A stretch of DNA of 64,000 bases from Marinicella rhabdoformis (GTDB lineage: Bacteria; Pseudomonadota; Gammaproteobacteria; Xanthomonadales; Marinicellaceae): positions 655,914 through 719,913 of the forward strand of contig NZ_VTFS01000001.1 of the NCBI RefSeq assembly GCF_009671245.1. Direction: 5' to 3'. Every line of letters starts with the position of its first letter. Positions within the stretch are counted from its first letter, which is position 1. This document shows, one piece after another, positions 37,255-46,379 of this stretch. The notes beneath the pieces were generated by a model, which was not told the origin of the DNA, searched no databases, and worked only from the letters and a program-made list of their open reading frames with translations. Made by a program: the position numbers and the translations under genes.

Positions 37255-38381
37255 CAGTATAGTTTTTGAAGCGCTTTGGCAGTGTAAGGCTTCATTTCGC
37301 TGAATGCACCTTGTTGCCACTTGCCAACCCATTCCGGATCATGCAAGACTGATCGTCCGACAGCCACAAAGTCATAAACACATGACTCAATGTTTTTTTC
37401 CAGTTGCGCTAATTTATCTGTTGATACCTTTGAGCCTTGCGCAATGTCACGTGACTTTTCATCAACAAAGCTGTCATCTAAACCCACGCTACCAACTGTT
37501 ATACATGGTTTACCTGATAGCTTTTGCGTCCAAGCAGCCAAATTAAGGTCTGAACCTTCAAACTCAGGTTCCCAGAATCGACGAGAAGAACAATGAAACA
37601 CATCCACCCCAGCATCAACTAACGGCGCTAAAAATGCTGCCAAAGACTCTGGTGTTTCTGCCAATTTAATTTCATAATTTTGTAGTTTCCATTGAGAAAA
37701 CCTCAATATCACAGGAAAATCTTCGCCCGCTTCGGCTTTTATCCTCTTAACTATTTCACAGGCAAACCTCGTTCTGCCTAAGACATCGCCACCATACTGA
37801 TCATCGCGTGTATTTGTGCCTTGCCAAAAAAATTGGTCAATCAAATAGCCGTGAGCGCCATGCAGCTCAACACCATCAAAACCAATGGATTTTGCATCTA
37901 TAGCAGCTTGAACAAAGGCGTCTTGTGTTCTTTTGATGTCTGCTAAAGTCATTGCCACCCCATGCGGCTTCCCTGGGCCTAACAAACCAGAAGGGCTGTA
38001 TGCTGGAACACTTTCATCTGGTTGAAGACATTGTTTTCTGACGGCGCCAACATGCCACAATTGAGGCATAATCTTTCCACCCACTTCATGTACAGCATCA
38101 ACCACTTTTTTCCAACCAGCCAACGCTGCTTCACCTGCAATAAAAGGAACATCTGGATATCCATTGGCCTCAGGCACACCTACACAAGTACCTTCTGTAA
38201 TGATCAATCCAACACCATTTTCAGCACGCCTGCGGTAATAAGCAATCGCATCTTCTGTAACAGTATGCCCTGGTGAAAAACTTCGTGTCATCGGTGCCAT
38301 TACGACCCTGTTTTTAATTTTGAGGTTTAGAATTTGACTGGGTTGCCAGACCCTTTTACTTTTTTCTGTGTTATGTTTCAT
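37254..38381 (-). CDS. Old Yellow Enzyme-type NADH:flavin oxidoreductase
   Basis: The 375-residue protein is an FMN-dependent TIM barrel of the OYE family. It has 'NRVVMAPMTRSF' near 28-39, 'HGAHGYLIDQFFWQGTN' with its substrate-binding His residues near 172-190, and the C-terminal 'FVAVGRSVLHDPEW'. OYE enzymes reduce activated C=C bonds. The start overlaps the methyltransferase stop by four bases and its stop overlaps the next start, so it is firmly in the operon. In this context it probably reduces a pathway intermediate rather than serving general detoxification. Confidence 0.92.
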   Translation of the reverse strand: MKHNTEKSKRVWQPSQILNLKIKNRVVMAPMTRSFSPGHTVTEDAIAYYRRRAENGVGLIITEGTCVGVPEANGYPDVPFIAGEAALAGWKKVVDAVHEVGGKIMPQLWHVGAVRKQCLQPDESVPAYSPSGLLGPGKPHGVAMTLADIKRTQDAFVQAAIDAKSIGFDGVELHGAHGYLIDQFFWQGTNTRDDQYGGDVLGRTRFACEIVKRIKAEAGEDFPVILRFSQWKLQNYEIKLAETPESLAAFLAPLVDAGVDVFHCSSRRFWEPEFEGSDLNLAAWTQKLSGKPCITVGSVGLDDSFVDEKSRDIAQGSKVSTDKLAQLEKNIESCVYDFVAVGRSVLHDPEWVGKWQQGAFSEMKPYTAKALQKLY

Positions 38382-39328
38382 TTTGTGGGCTTCCTGAATT
38401 TATAAGAGGTACCGGCATTGTGTTTGCCTTTGTACCATATATTTTTTTGCTCTTCTAGTACCAACCCAGCAGCCTCAAATGCCAGATACCACTCGGGATT
38501 GTTTGATATTTTTTCTGACACCCACAGCAAGTCAGCGGCCCGCATTTGTGCCATCCATTGCTGTTGATAAAATTGTTTAACAGCCCGCTGCTGTGTTGCA
38601 ATTTGATCCAATGATAATTGAGACAAACCACCTAATGCTTGATGAAATACTTGAAGTAATTGCATGGGTTTTTTGATGAGTGCTTGGTGAATGGCAGGCA
38701 ATTGTTTTGTTAACTGTTTGTGAAAGTAGGCAGGCTGGAATCGCCCTTCACCAAATGATTTCAATACAGAGAAAACCTTTAATTTTTGTAATATATCAAA
38801 CGCTTCCTTTTCAGATTTCATGGACTTTAATATATCCGTATCTGTAGCATGTGAAACAAAGACCAAACAACCACCTGGCTTTAATAATTGATATATTTGA
38901 GGTGCAATGATCGACGTTTCGCAATATTCCAACCCATATTGGCTGGTAATCATATCAACGGGCTGATCAATTTTTTCGTCAATCGCTTCCACCGCCGTTT
39001 CATCAAACACTGTTATGCCATCCAAATATGAAGACACCTCAGGAAATGCTTTCATAATGTCAGATTTTTCAATTCGTGCCAAATCAACTGCCATTAAATT
39101 GAGCTGTTTGTTAACTTGCACATTTAACTGACTGAACAACAAGGGCAGTGCTAAATTACCAGTACATACATCAACAACAGTTGCTGACTGTGGCAATTCA
39201 TTCAAAGCGCCCCCCCAAAAATCTGCCAATTCACCATCATAATTCCGTTTGAAGTCTTGGGGCAAAGAGGTTAACGAACCCGTTTTCCAATAAGCCGACC
39301 AATGACTTTTTTGATCATCCATGGTCAT
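38378..39328 (-). CDS. SAM-dependent methyltransferase (class I)
   Basis: The 316-residue protein has a class I methyltransferase fold near the N-terminus. Motif I is 'VVDVCTGNLALPLLF' near 51-65, an acidic end of strand 2 is 'LMAVDLARIEKSD', and the segment 'VDMITSQYGLEYC' holds motif II. The C-terminal half is helical and not obviously any named family. Substrate is unknown. It overlaps the end of the sulfotransferase gene by 14 bases. The third codon is also ATG and has a better-spaced GGAAT site, so the start may be two residues shorter. It is the third gene of the five-gene operon. Confidence 0.82.
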   Translation of the reverse strand: MTMDDQKSHWSAYWKTGSLTSLPQDFKRNYDGELADFWGGALNELPQSATVVDVCTGNLALPLLFSQLNVQVNKQLNLMAVDLARIEKSDIMKAFPEVSSYLDGITVFDETAVEAIDEKIDQPVDMITSQYGLEYCETSIIAPQIYQLLKPGGCLVFVSHATDTDILKSMKSEKEAFDILQKLKVFSVLKSFGEGRFQPAYFHKQLTKQLPAIHQALIKKPMQLLQVFHQALGGLSQLSLDQIATQQRAVKQFYQQQWMAQMRAADLLWVSEKISNNPEWYLAFEAAGLVLEEQKNIWYKGKHNAGTSYKFRKPTK

Positions 39329-40862
39329 ATTCCAGTAACTTCGCTAATTCTGTTAAAGAATCACCATACTTTTTAAAGTGTTGATTAGCCGATTGGTACA
39401 ACTTCTGAGTTACTTGACCTGCACTGGCCGTTCTTATGGACCTTTTGGTTTCATAAAATCTCAAGCAAGCCTCTTCGTAATCAAAACCCAGGAAGTCAAG
39501 TATTCTTATCGTTTCTGCCTTAATATCCGCAAGCACAGACTCATACTCTACTGAAATCACTTGTGTTGGAAATAAACTTTTCCATAAATCGGCCAATGAT
39601 TCTTGAAACTTATAATAAGCAACCAATTCATGCAAATTGAAACTGTATTCATTACCTTTTTCAAAATTTTGTTTAAAAGCACTTAAACACACGTCCATTG
39701 CATTTCTTTTGCTGTGAATCACTTTAGCTTTCGGAAAAGCCATCAAAAAAGCACCTACATATAAAATATTTGCAGGGTTTTTGTCTGTAAAACACTTTGA
39801 TTCATCCCACCAAAGCTTAGTTAACTGTTGATAGTTTTGTGACAGTTGTTCAAATACAATTTTCCCACCTGACGAAAACACACTGGGATAGCTTCGACCT
39901 ATGTCTTTTTCTTGTTGTTCAATCCATTCACCTAAATATTCTAACTCTGATGCACCAGTAATTTTGCTGTGGGATGCCAGTATTTGTTCTATTAAAGTTG
40001 AACCAGACCTGGGCATTCCTGCTATTAATACCGGCAAACTTTCACACTCTTTTTGACATTGATTATCTTCAACGAACTCTGGTGTAAAAACAGCTTTGAT
40101 GTCACATAATAATTTATCCCAATCTGTTTCCTGCTTTTTGAAGGAATTAAACTTTATCGCATTTCCTTGCTTCAAAGCATTGAACGACTCCTCATAATTA
40201 CCATCATCTTCTAGGTATCTGGCTTTAGTAAAATACAAAGCTGACAATTTTTTATAGTCACTTGTTTTTTCAATCATTTGCTCAACTATCAACTTTTCTT
40301 CTTTAGAAAAGGTATAGGTTTTTAGGTTCGCTAAAGTCCAATATATTTCAGGTTGAAATGGGTTGATATCCAGCGCTTTTCTAAAGAATATTGTGGCTTG
40401 TTCAATATCACCATTATTTTTTAATAGCATGGCAAGGTTTACTAGACTCTCCATGTGCCTCGGTTCAATGGCTAGAGTTTTTCTGTGTTGGCGTTCTGCC
40501 AAAGTCCAATCTTTCAAGGCAGTGGCCACATGAGCTAACTGGTTGTTTGATTCAATGTCATCTGGTTTAATTTCGATTGCTTTTTTCAAAACTGATGCCG
40601 CTTTATTATGTTTCTTATTAGCATAATAAATAAAAGCCAAATTTGACATGGCATTTACATAATCTGGCTTCATGTTTAGTGCCTTTTTAAAACACTTTTC
40701 CGCTAACAACAAACGCCTTTGATGCAGATGAACAATTCCTTCTAAACGTACATACTCTTCTGATTTAGGTTGTTTTTTTTGCCACCCTTTAACTTTTTTT
40801 AATGCTTTTTGATATTTTTTTTGAGCCAGTAACTGATCCACTTCGATTTGAATAGATTGCAT
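39315..40862 (-). CDS. TPR-sulfotransferase fusion protein
   Basis: The 515-residue protein has six or seven tetratricopeptide repeats (about 1-215) and a C-terminal sulfotransferase domain. The PAPS 5'-phosphosulfate loop is 'GMPRSGSTLIEQ' near 281-292, and a 3'-phosphate-binding segment 'KVIHSKRNAMDVCLSAF' lies near 378-394. TPR-sulfotransferases are common in marine bacteria; a few act on proteins or peptides, most are uncharacterised. The start at 40862 is the ATG that shares a base with the radical SAM stop (TGATG); a TTG one codon upstream is in frame. TPR modules suggest a protein or peptide acceptor, which fits a peptide-modifying pathway. Confidence 0.88.
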   Translation of the reverse strand: MQSIQIEVDQLLAQKKYQKALKKVKGWQKKQPKSEEYVRLEGIVHLHQRRLLLAEKCFKKALNMKPDYVNAMSNLAFIYYANKKHNKAASVLKKAIEIKPDDIESNNQLAHVATALKDWTLAERQHRKTLAIEPRHMESLVNLAMLLKNNGDIEQATIFFRKALDINPFQPEIYWTLANLKTYTFSKEEKLIVEQMIEKTSDYKKLSALYFTKARYLEDDGNYEESFNALKQGNAIKFNSFKKQETDWDKLLCDIKAVFTPEFVEDNQCQKECESLPVLIAGMPRSGSTLIEQILASHSKITGASELEYLGEWIEQQEKDIGRSYPSVFSSGGKIVFEQLSQNYQQLTKLWWDESKCFTDKNPANILYVGAFLMAFPKAKVIHSKRNAMDVCLSAFKQNFEKGNEYSFNLHELVAYYKFQESLADLWKSLFPTQVISVEYESVLADIKAETIRILDFLGFDYEEACLRFYETKRSIRTASAGQVTQKLYQSANQHFKKYGDSLTELAKLLEYDHG

Positions 40863-43405
40863 CAAACGGTCTCCAACTTATTATCAACAAATTCTGATGT
40901 TGATTTTGGTCTGGCCACATCTGAGTGTAGTTCCCAAAAATACTGATGCGAGTCATATTGCATATAGTTCATATCAATGGCCACCATATTATTCGGGTCT
41001 GACACATGAAATCTCGAAGGTGGATAGTGATCTAATGGTTTTTCAGCGTGATCAGTATTTTGAGTTTTGGCCGTAAAATAAGCTGTAAAATCGTGTGCAA
41101 TATTCCTTTCAACAGGATACCTTATGGTGTCATCTGGCATACTGACTTCAGAAACTGTAAAAACAGTTTCAAACCCTGAGTCCATTTCAATACCATAAGT
41201 AGCCGTAATGTACTCACCAATTTGAGCGTAAAAATTATGCCAACCACCCGGCATACACTTGTCATTGATAAAATAACGAACAGCCCAAGTTATTTTGTTA
41301 TATTGACCTGGATTGCCATTAACGAACTTAAGCAAGTCACTGATAAAGTCAACAGCACGAATACCATGTTCCCATTGCAAATAACGAATTACATACCTCA
41401 ACAACCCATAACCATCTGCAATGGTATACATATGATACATTCCCTTCATCCAATGAAGGTCTTGTTCAGTATAGGAAAAAGAAGCAATCAAAAAATCATT
41501 TTTGTCGGTTTTAATTTGATATTTTTCTATATATTCAGGATCTGCCATTGGGCTGTTTGGAAGTAGCTGAGTTGGATAAGCTTTAACCGATACATCCATA
41601 TCAATATACCGCTGTAAGTCTTTATTAAAGGCCTCAACAGTAATACCAGGCAAACCAAGCATCAAGTCTGTAGACAAGGGAAGTTTCAAATCATAAAACA
41701 CTTTAGTTAATTCATCGTACTTTTCAGTTTTAATGTTTTTTCTGTTAATGACCTCTAGGGTTTTATCATCTGTTGTTTGAATTGAAATAATCCCTTGGCT
41801 TATGATACCTCCTGCAGTAAATATTTTTATGATTTCAACCAACCGCCAAGTCGAGTTTTTAGTGTAATTAACAACCACTTCCTGTGGATATCCTGTTTTG
41901 GCTTTGGTGTCCACTATGTGTTGAGATAGCTCAATATCTCTGTCATATAAACCATAATTGGCATCAGCAATCCACAATACACGAACTTTATTTTTAGCTA
42001 TCCAATCAATTTCCTGTTTAACTCGTTCTAAATCGAATTTCCTGACTTTTTGATTAGTGGCGGAGCCCCAGTCACAGAATGTACAGCCAAAAGGGCAACC
42101 TCTATTCGATTCAATAATGGCAGCATCAACCTCTGCGCCATACCCAGCAAAATAACCTGATAAGTAGGGTGACGGTGCAAAATCGGGTTGTGCCGTTCTT
42201 TTTCTAGCTGATGTCCTTTTGACATGATGTGGGTTTAATAAACTCCTGTAAGTGATTCCAGACACTTCAAACAAATCTGTTTCATCATAGCTGGTTTTTC
42301 CATGTTCATTTTTATATATTTTATCTAATATTTCAATAATGGCTACTTCACCTTCACCATGGACTGAAATATCTACACTGGTGAATTGTGCCATAAAATC
42401 TTGACTTGCCTGTGCATATTCAGGCGTACTGGGTCCACCGTGAATAGTCAAATTTCGTGAGTCTTGTTTCTTAATTGCTTCAGATATTTGCATGTTAATG
42501 TCTAAAGACCACATGTAATTAGAAAACAACCACACACCTTGTCTAAACTTTCGGTAAGGTCCATTTAAAAACTCATTTGGTTTCATATAGCATATGGGTA
42601 CCAGTTGAAATTTTTCAGTCAAAGACCCGCCATTATGATTTTCTAGAGCTGAAAACAAAACACCCAACGCCAATGGGTAATGGTTTTTCATGTGAGGGAC
42701 AAAATATACAGGTATGCGTTCATCAGGTTGGATCGTTTTCCAGCCTTGATCTGATGATAATGCAATACCTGGTAACTTTTCAGAGATGCTGTTTTCAGTC
42801 AATTCACACGCTTTTTTCTTTAACGGTATTAACAATCCTTGACCAACAAAACCTGAGACCAATCCTTGCAATTCATCTATAGAATACATAGAAGCAAAAT
42901 ATGATGTGAATTTATCAGAAAATCCATTAATAATATATTGAGATAAAATTTCAATATGATTTGAATTTAATAATACCCAACAACGTTTATTGGCATTCCA
43001 ATATAGCCATTTTCCACGGTAATGTTGGAGTGAAAAGTTCATTGAAACCCCAAAAACACCTGTAATAGGCCTTTGACTTGGTTCGAAATTAACCAAAGTC
43101 AATTCATCATCATTTATATGATCGTCACCAATTAACAAAATTTGATTTTGTAAAAGCGTTAACACCCTTTGCTCAACATGTTGAGCGCTTAACTTAGGAT
43201 GTAGAGACTTAACCAATGTGTCATTCATAACAGACTGACATGTTATCGATGTATCTGATGACAAATTATTAATTATGTATAAATCTAAAGAAATTAATGC
43301 AAATGCAGGTCCCTGACCTGATATTTGGCTGGCCAGCATCTGGCCCTTTCTAAAAATAATATTGTACTTTCGATTAAATTCCAAAATGTTCACACCATTA
43401 GACAT
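40862..43405 (-). CDS. B12-binding radical SAM protein with PqqD-like N-terminal segments
   Basis: The 847-residue protein starts with two segments (about 1-100 and 125-195) that each look like a small winged-helix PqqD/RRE unit. The second has 'WVLLNSNHIEILSQYI' followed by 'DELQGLVSGFVGQGLL'. A cobalamin-binding domain follows (about 230-370), then a radical SAM domain with the 4Fe-4S cysteines 437, 441 and 444 (CPFGCTFCDWG). The CDWG wording recurs in B12-dependent radical SAM methylases. It probably modifies a peptide or an unactivated carbon. It leads the operon with sulfotransferase, methyltransferase, OYE and ICMT-like genes. No precursor peptide gene is visible nearby. The RRE calls are inference; the radical SAM call is firm. 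Confidence 0.87.
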   Translation of the reverse strand: MSNGVNILEFNRKYNIIFRKGQMLASQISGQGPAFALISLDLYIINNLSSDTSITCQSVMNDTLVKSLHPKLSAQHVEQRVLTLLQNQILLIGDDHINDDELTLVNFEPSQRPITGVFGVSMNFSLQHYRGKWLYWNANKRCWVLLNSNHIEILSQYIINGFSDKFTSYFASMYSIDELQGLVSGFVGQGLLIPLKKKACELTENSISEKLPGIALSSDQGWKTIQPDERIPVYFVPHMKNHYPLALGVLFSALENHNGGSLTEKFQLVPICYMKPNEFLNGPYRKFRQGVWLFSNYMWSLDINMQISEAIKKQDSRNLTIHGGPSTPEYAQASQDFMAQFTSVDISVHGEGEVAIIEILDKIYKNEHGKTSYDETDLFEVSGITYRSLLNPHHVKRTSARKRTAQPDFAPSPYLSGYFAGYGAEVDAAIIESNRGCPFGCTFCDWGSATNQKVRKFDLERVKQEIDWIAKNKVRVLWIADANYGLYDRDIELSQHIVDTKAKTGYPQEVVVNYTKNSTWRLVEIIKIFTAGGIISQGIISIQTTDDKTLEVINRKNIKTEKYDELTKVFYDLKLPLSTDLMLGLPGITVEAFNKDLQRYIDMDVSVKAYPTQLLPNSPMADPEYIEKYQIKTDKNDFLIASFSYTEQDLHWMKGMYHMYTIADGYGLLRYVIRYLQWEHGIRAVDFISDLLKFVNGNPGQYNKITWAVRYFINDKCMPGGWHNFYAQIGEYITATYGIEMDSGFETVFTVSEVSMPDDTIRYPVERNIAHDFTAYFTAKTQNTDHAEKPLDHYPPSRFHVSDPNNMVAIDMNYMQYDSHQYFWELHSDVARPKSTSEFVDNKLETV

Positions 43406-43440
43406 GCATACATTATAAATGATTTAACACAAAAATCAGA
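43406..43440 (-). promoter_or_regulatory. Candidate leaderless promoter of the radical SAM operon
   Basis: On the minus strand TATAAT (43417-43412) is followed by six bases and then the ATG at 43405, which places the expected transcription start on the A of the start codon. No ribosome binding site precedes the ATG. The -35 region (TCTGAT at 17-bp spacing) is weak. This predicts a leaderless mRNA for the first gene. Confidence 0.45.
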
Positions 43441-43444
43441 CAAT

Positions 43445-43476
43445 AAAAAAGGCGTACCGAAGTACGCCTTTTTTTA
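43445..43476 (-). terminator. Rho-independent terminator of the TonB-dependent receptor gene
   Basis: A perfect GGCGTAC/GTACGCC stem with CGAA loop is flanked by A6 and T7 tracts. It lies about 22 bases after the receptor stop and separates it from the radical SAM operon. Confidence 0.93.
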
Positions 43477-43497
43477 ATTCAAATACTTAAACTTTGT

Positions 43498-46101
43498 TTA
43501 GAAAGTTTGAGTGTATCTGAAGTAGGTAGTGCGACCGAAACCATCATATAAGAAGAAGTCATAGTCACGTGAACCTACAGCACCTAAACCAATAGGAGGC
43601 AGTTTTTCACCAACATTTCTAGCACCTAAAGTGAATTTACCATTCCAAGGAGCATGGTAGTTCAATTGAACATCATGCGTTACCCAAGTAGGTACATTAC
43701 CTGATTTAACCAAGTTGTCATTGTCATCACGTGTGACACTGTCATATTGGTTGCCAATCAAGTTCATGTTGTAAGCAAAGCTCCAATCACCGTAAGAGTA
43801 CAAGTTAGAGATAACCATACGATCAGCAGGTGTACCTGGATCTTTAACATTGTTACGTCCACCATCAACTGAAACGTCTAACAAGTGAGATACCATTACA
43901 TTGGTGCTCATGTTGCCGCCGAATAAGTCATAAGTGAAACGCATGTTTAAATCCAAACCTGAGTTATCCACTTCACCTTGGTTACCAAAACCGAAGTAAA
44001 CTTCATCAATGGCACCAGAAGGTTTTCTAGCGATTGACAAGCCTGGAGGTAAAGGATCACCCGCTTCTTCTAATTGCAACAAGTAAGCTACAGAGAAAGC
44101 ACGAATTCTGTTTTCAATGTTGATGTTGTAGTAATCTAAAGTTACGTTGAACCAATCAGTTGGCTCATAAGCCAAGCCAACAGAGTATTGTGAAGAAGTT
44201 TCAGACTCTAAACCAGGATTGGCAATTGAGTAAGAATCAACTTGTAAAATACAACCTGGTGCAGCACCCAAAGCAACACAACTTGGATCATCATTCACAC
44301 TGGTAGCAGAGAATGATTCTTTTTGAGTCAATAAATCCATAGATGGCGCACGGAAACCTTCACCGTATGAAGCACGCAAAGTCAAGTTATCCAAAGGTTG
44401 GAAACGAACAGAAACTTTAGGAGAGAAATCATCACCGTAATCAGAGTAATCATCCCAACGACCAGCAACAGAAACTTCTAAGTTATCCAATACAGGCATT
44501 AAAGTTTCGAAGTATACAGATGTAATGTCACGAGTACCTGCAGCTGAATTACCAGCTGAGCCACCGATTTGACCGGCTTCTGACAATGAATCGTATTGAT
44601 CAGAATATTTCTCATTACGTTGCTCAGCACCAATAAAGATTGAAGCAGGGCCGCCAGCCATATCGAACAAGTCGAAGGCTACAGAACCAAACACTTCATC
44701 TTGGTCATAACGACCAATTCGTGAAATAACAACTTTCATGCCGTTTAACACGTCTGGATCATTGTCGTATGGAGCCCACAAATCATAAGAACCGTTGTTG
44801 ATGGCATCTTTAGCAGCAGAACGCAACAAGTAGTTACGACCGATGTCAGAAGTTCTGTTGTTAGCACGTGTAACACCAATTTCAACTTCAGCAGCACCAA
44901 CCATACCAGTGAAACCCATTTGGAAATTAGTCAAACGGTTAGTCACGGTGCTGTCACGATTACCCAAGGCATCAAATCTGTGGTAAACAGCGATGGCTTG
45001 TTGTGGAACACCTAATTCTGGCGCATAGTGCGTAGAGTTAGGGTTTGTAGGATTGTTGTTGCTGTCTGGACCAACGTATGCCCAATCTGGAACAGGTGCA
45101 TAACGGCCAAACGATTCTGTTTCAGAAACAGAGATATTAGACCACAACTGCCAGTTGTCATTGATGTCGTAAGACGCTTTAGCATAGAAAGATTGGTTGT
45201 CAGTTGACGCTTCATCAGCTGAAACTGATGCAAAGTCAAAACTACAGTTAACCAAACCGCTCGCTAAAGGCAATTCATAGTATGCACCAGGTTGGTCACA
45301 AGCACCACCAGGTAGAGATTGGAATGGAATGTCATAAGTTCCTTGATCATTCAAGAACCAGCTTTCCATGTTGTTACCATAAGAAGTAACACCTCTTTGA
45401 TACCAAGGGAAGTCACGTGCAAATACGATTTCACGGCCATTCCAAGATACACCAGCGATCACACGTGAACGGTCACCAGCGGCACCGAATACGATAGAAC
45501 CTTCTTCTCTTTCACCACCATTTTTAGGTACAGACACTTCTGCGCCACCCAACATGATTTCAGCACCTTCGTAATCTGTACGAGTTACGATGTTTACAAC
45601 ACCACCAATCGCATCAGAACCGTATACCGCAGAAGCACCGTCAGAAAGAATTTCAATTCTTTCAATGGCACCAGCAGGAATGGTGTTCAAATCTTGGTCA
45701 CCACCTGTAGAAGGTGATTTAGGTAAACGACGACCATCAATCAAAACCAAAGTTCTTGAAGAACCTAAGCCTCTCAAGCTGATTGAAGATGTACCTTGCG
45801 CAGATGAACCAGACTGTGGTCTGAAAGAACCTGTGCTGTTAAAAGTTAAGCTACGTAAAAAGTCAGCAGCAGATGATTCACCTGACAACTCAATCTCTTC
45901 ACGAGAAATTACAGTTACTGGCAATGCACCTTCAACGTCTGAACGTTTAATGCGCGAACCTGTAACAGTAATTTTACCTTGCTCTTCTACACTCTCGTCT
46001 TCCTGTGCCATTGCAACAGTACCGAAAGCAGAAGAAGCGATAAAACCTGTAAATAATGCTTTTTGTACAGCATCAGTAATAGGATTACGTTTCATTTTCA
46101 T
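43498..46101 (-). CDS. TonB-dependent outer-membrane receptor
   Basis: The 867-residue protein has a signal peptide (cut near 'VAMAQ', residue 32), a TonB-box-like stretch and a plug domain (about 45-175, with 'ITVTGSRIKRSDVEG' and 'RGLGSSRTLVLIDGRRLP'). A 22-strand-type barrel follows, ending 'RTTYFRYTQTF' with a terminal Phe as needed for barrel assembly. It takes up a scarce ligand, such as a siderophore, peptide or sugar, using TonB energy. The 'GSRIKRSDVEG' style belongs to the large group common in marine gammaproteobacteria and Caulobacter relatives. GGAGAAC precedes the ATG. It has its own terminator and lies upstream of the radical SAM operon; a functional link is speculative. Confidence 0.92.
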   Translation of the reverse strand: MKMKRNPITDAVQKALFTGFIASSAFGTVAMAQEDESVEEQGKITVTGSRIKRSDVEGALPVTVISREEIELSGESSAADFLRSLTFNSTGSFRPQSGSSAQGTSSISLRGLGSSRTLVLIDGRRLPKSPSTGGDQDLNTIPAGAIERIEILSDGASAVYGSDAIGGVVNIVTRTDYEGAEIMLGGAEVSVPKNGGEREEGSIVFGAAGDRSRVIAGVSWNGREIVFARDFPWYQRGVTSYGNNMESWFLNDQGTYDIPFQSLPGGACDQPGAYYELPLASGLVNCSFDFASVSADEASTDNQSFYAKASYDINDNWQLWSNISVSETESFGRYAPVPDWAYVGPDSNNNPTNPNSTHYAPELGVPQQAIAVYHRFDALGNRDSTVTNRLTNFQMGFTGMVGAAEVEIGVTRANNRTSDIGRNYLLRSAAKDAINNGSYDLWAPYDNDPDVLNGMKVVISRIGRYDQDEVFGSVAFDLFDMAGGPASIFIGAEQRNEKYSDQYDSLSEAGQIGGSAGNSAAGTRDITSVYFETLMPVLDNLEVSVAGRWDDYSDYGDDFSPKVSVRFQPLDNLTLRASYGEGFRAPSMDLLTQKESFSATSVNDDPSCVALGAAPGCILQVDSYSIANPGLESETSSQYSVGLAYEPTDWFNVTLDYYNINIENRIRAFSVAYLLQLEEAGDPLPPGLSIARKPSGAIDEVYFGFGNQGEVDNSGLDLNMRFTYDLFGGNMSTNVMVSHLLDVSVDGGRNNVKDPGTPADRMVISNLYSYGDWSFAYNMNLIGNQYDSVTRDDNDNLVKSGNVPTWVTHDVQLNYHAPWNGKFTLGARNVGEKLPPIGLGAVGSRDYDFFLYDGFGRTTYFRYTQTF

Positions 46102-46322
46102 TTATATGTTCTCCAAATTGTTATCCATGAGTTAACTCTAAAAATTTATCTATATAGATTCCCTATCCGGCACATACTAACACTTTAATTTATTAAAAAA
46201 AAGCTTCAATTCATCTTTTTTCACAGTTTCTTAACATTTCTTAACACAATTCTAACGCCGAAATTCAAGCACGTCTGTACACCTATTAATACACCACCTA
46301 CTAAAACCATCAATTCTCGCGC

Positions 46323-46358
46323 AAAAAAAAAGCCCAATCATCTTTGACTGGGCTTTTA
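46323..46358 (-). terminator. Rho-independent terminator of pckG
   Basis: AAAAGCCCA (46328-46336) pairs with TGGGCTTTT (46349-46357) around a 12-base loop, with an A9 tract that reads as T on the minus strand. It lies about 22 bases after the pckG stop. Confidence 0.9.
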
Positions 46359-46379
46359 TGGCTTTTGAAAGTACTCTTT

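Noticed and set aside
45590-46135. Plus-strand open frame of 181 codons opposite the TonB receptor
   Set aside because: It is antisense to a well-supported receptor reading frame, has a Ser/Pro/Glu-rich product without any family pattern and no ribosome site.
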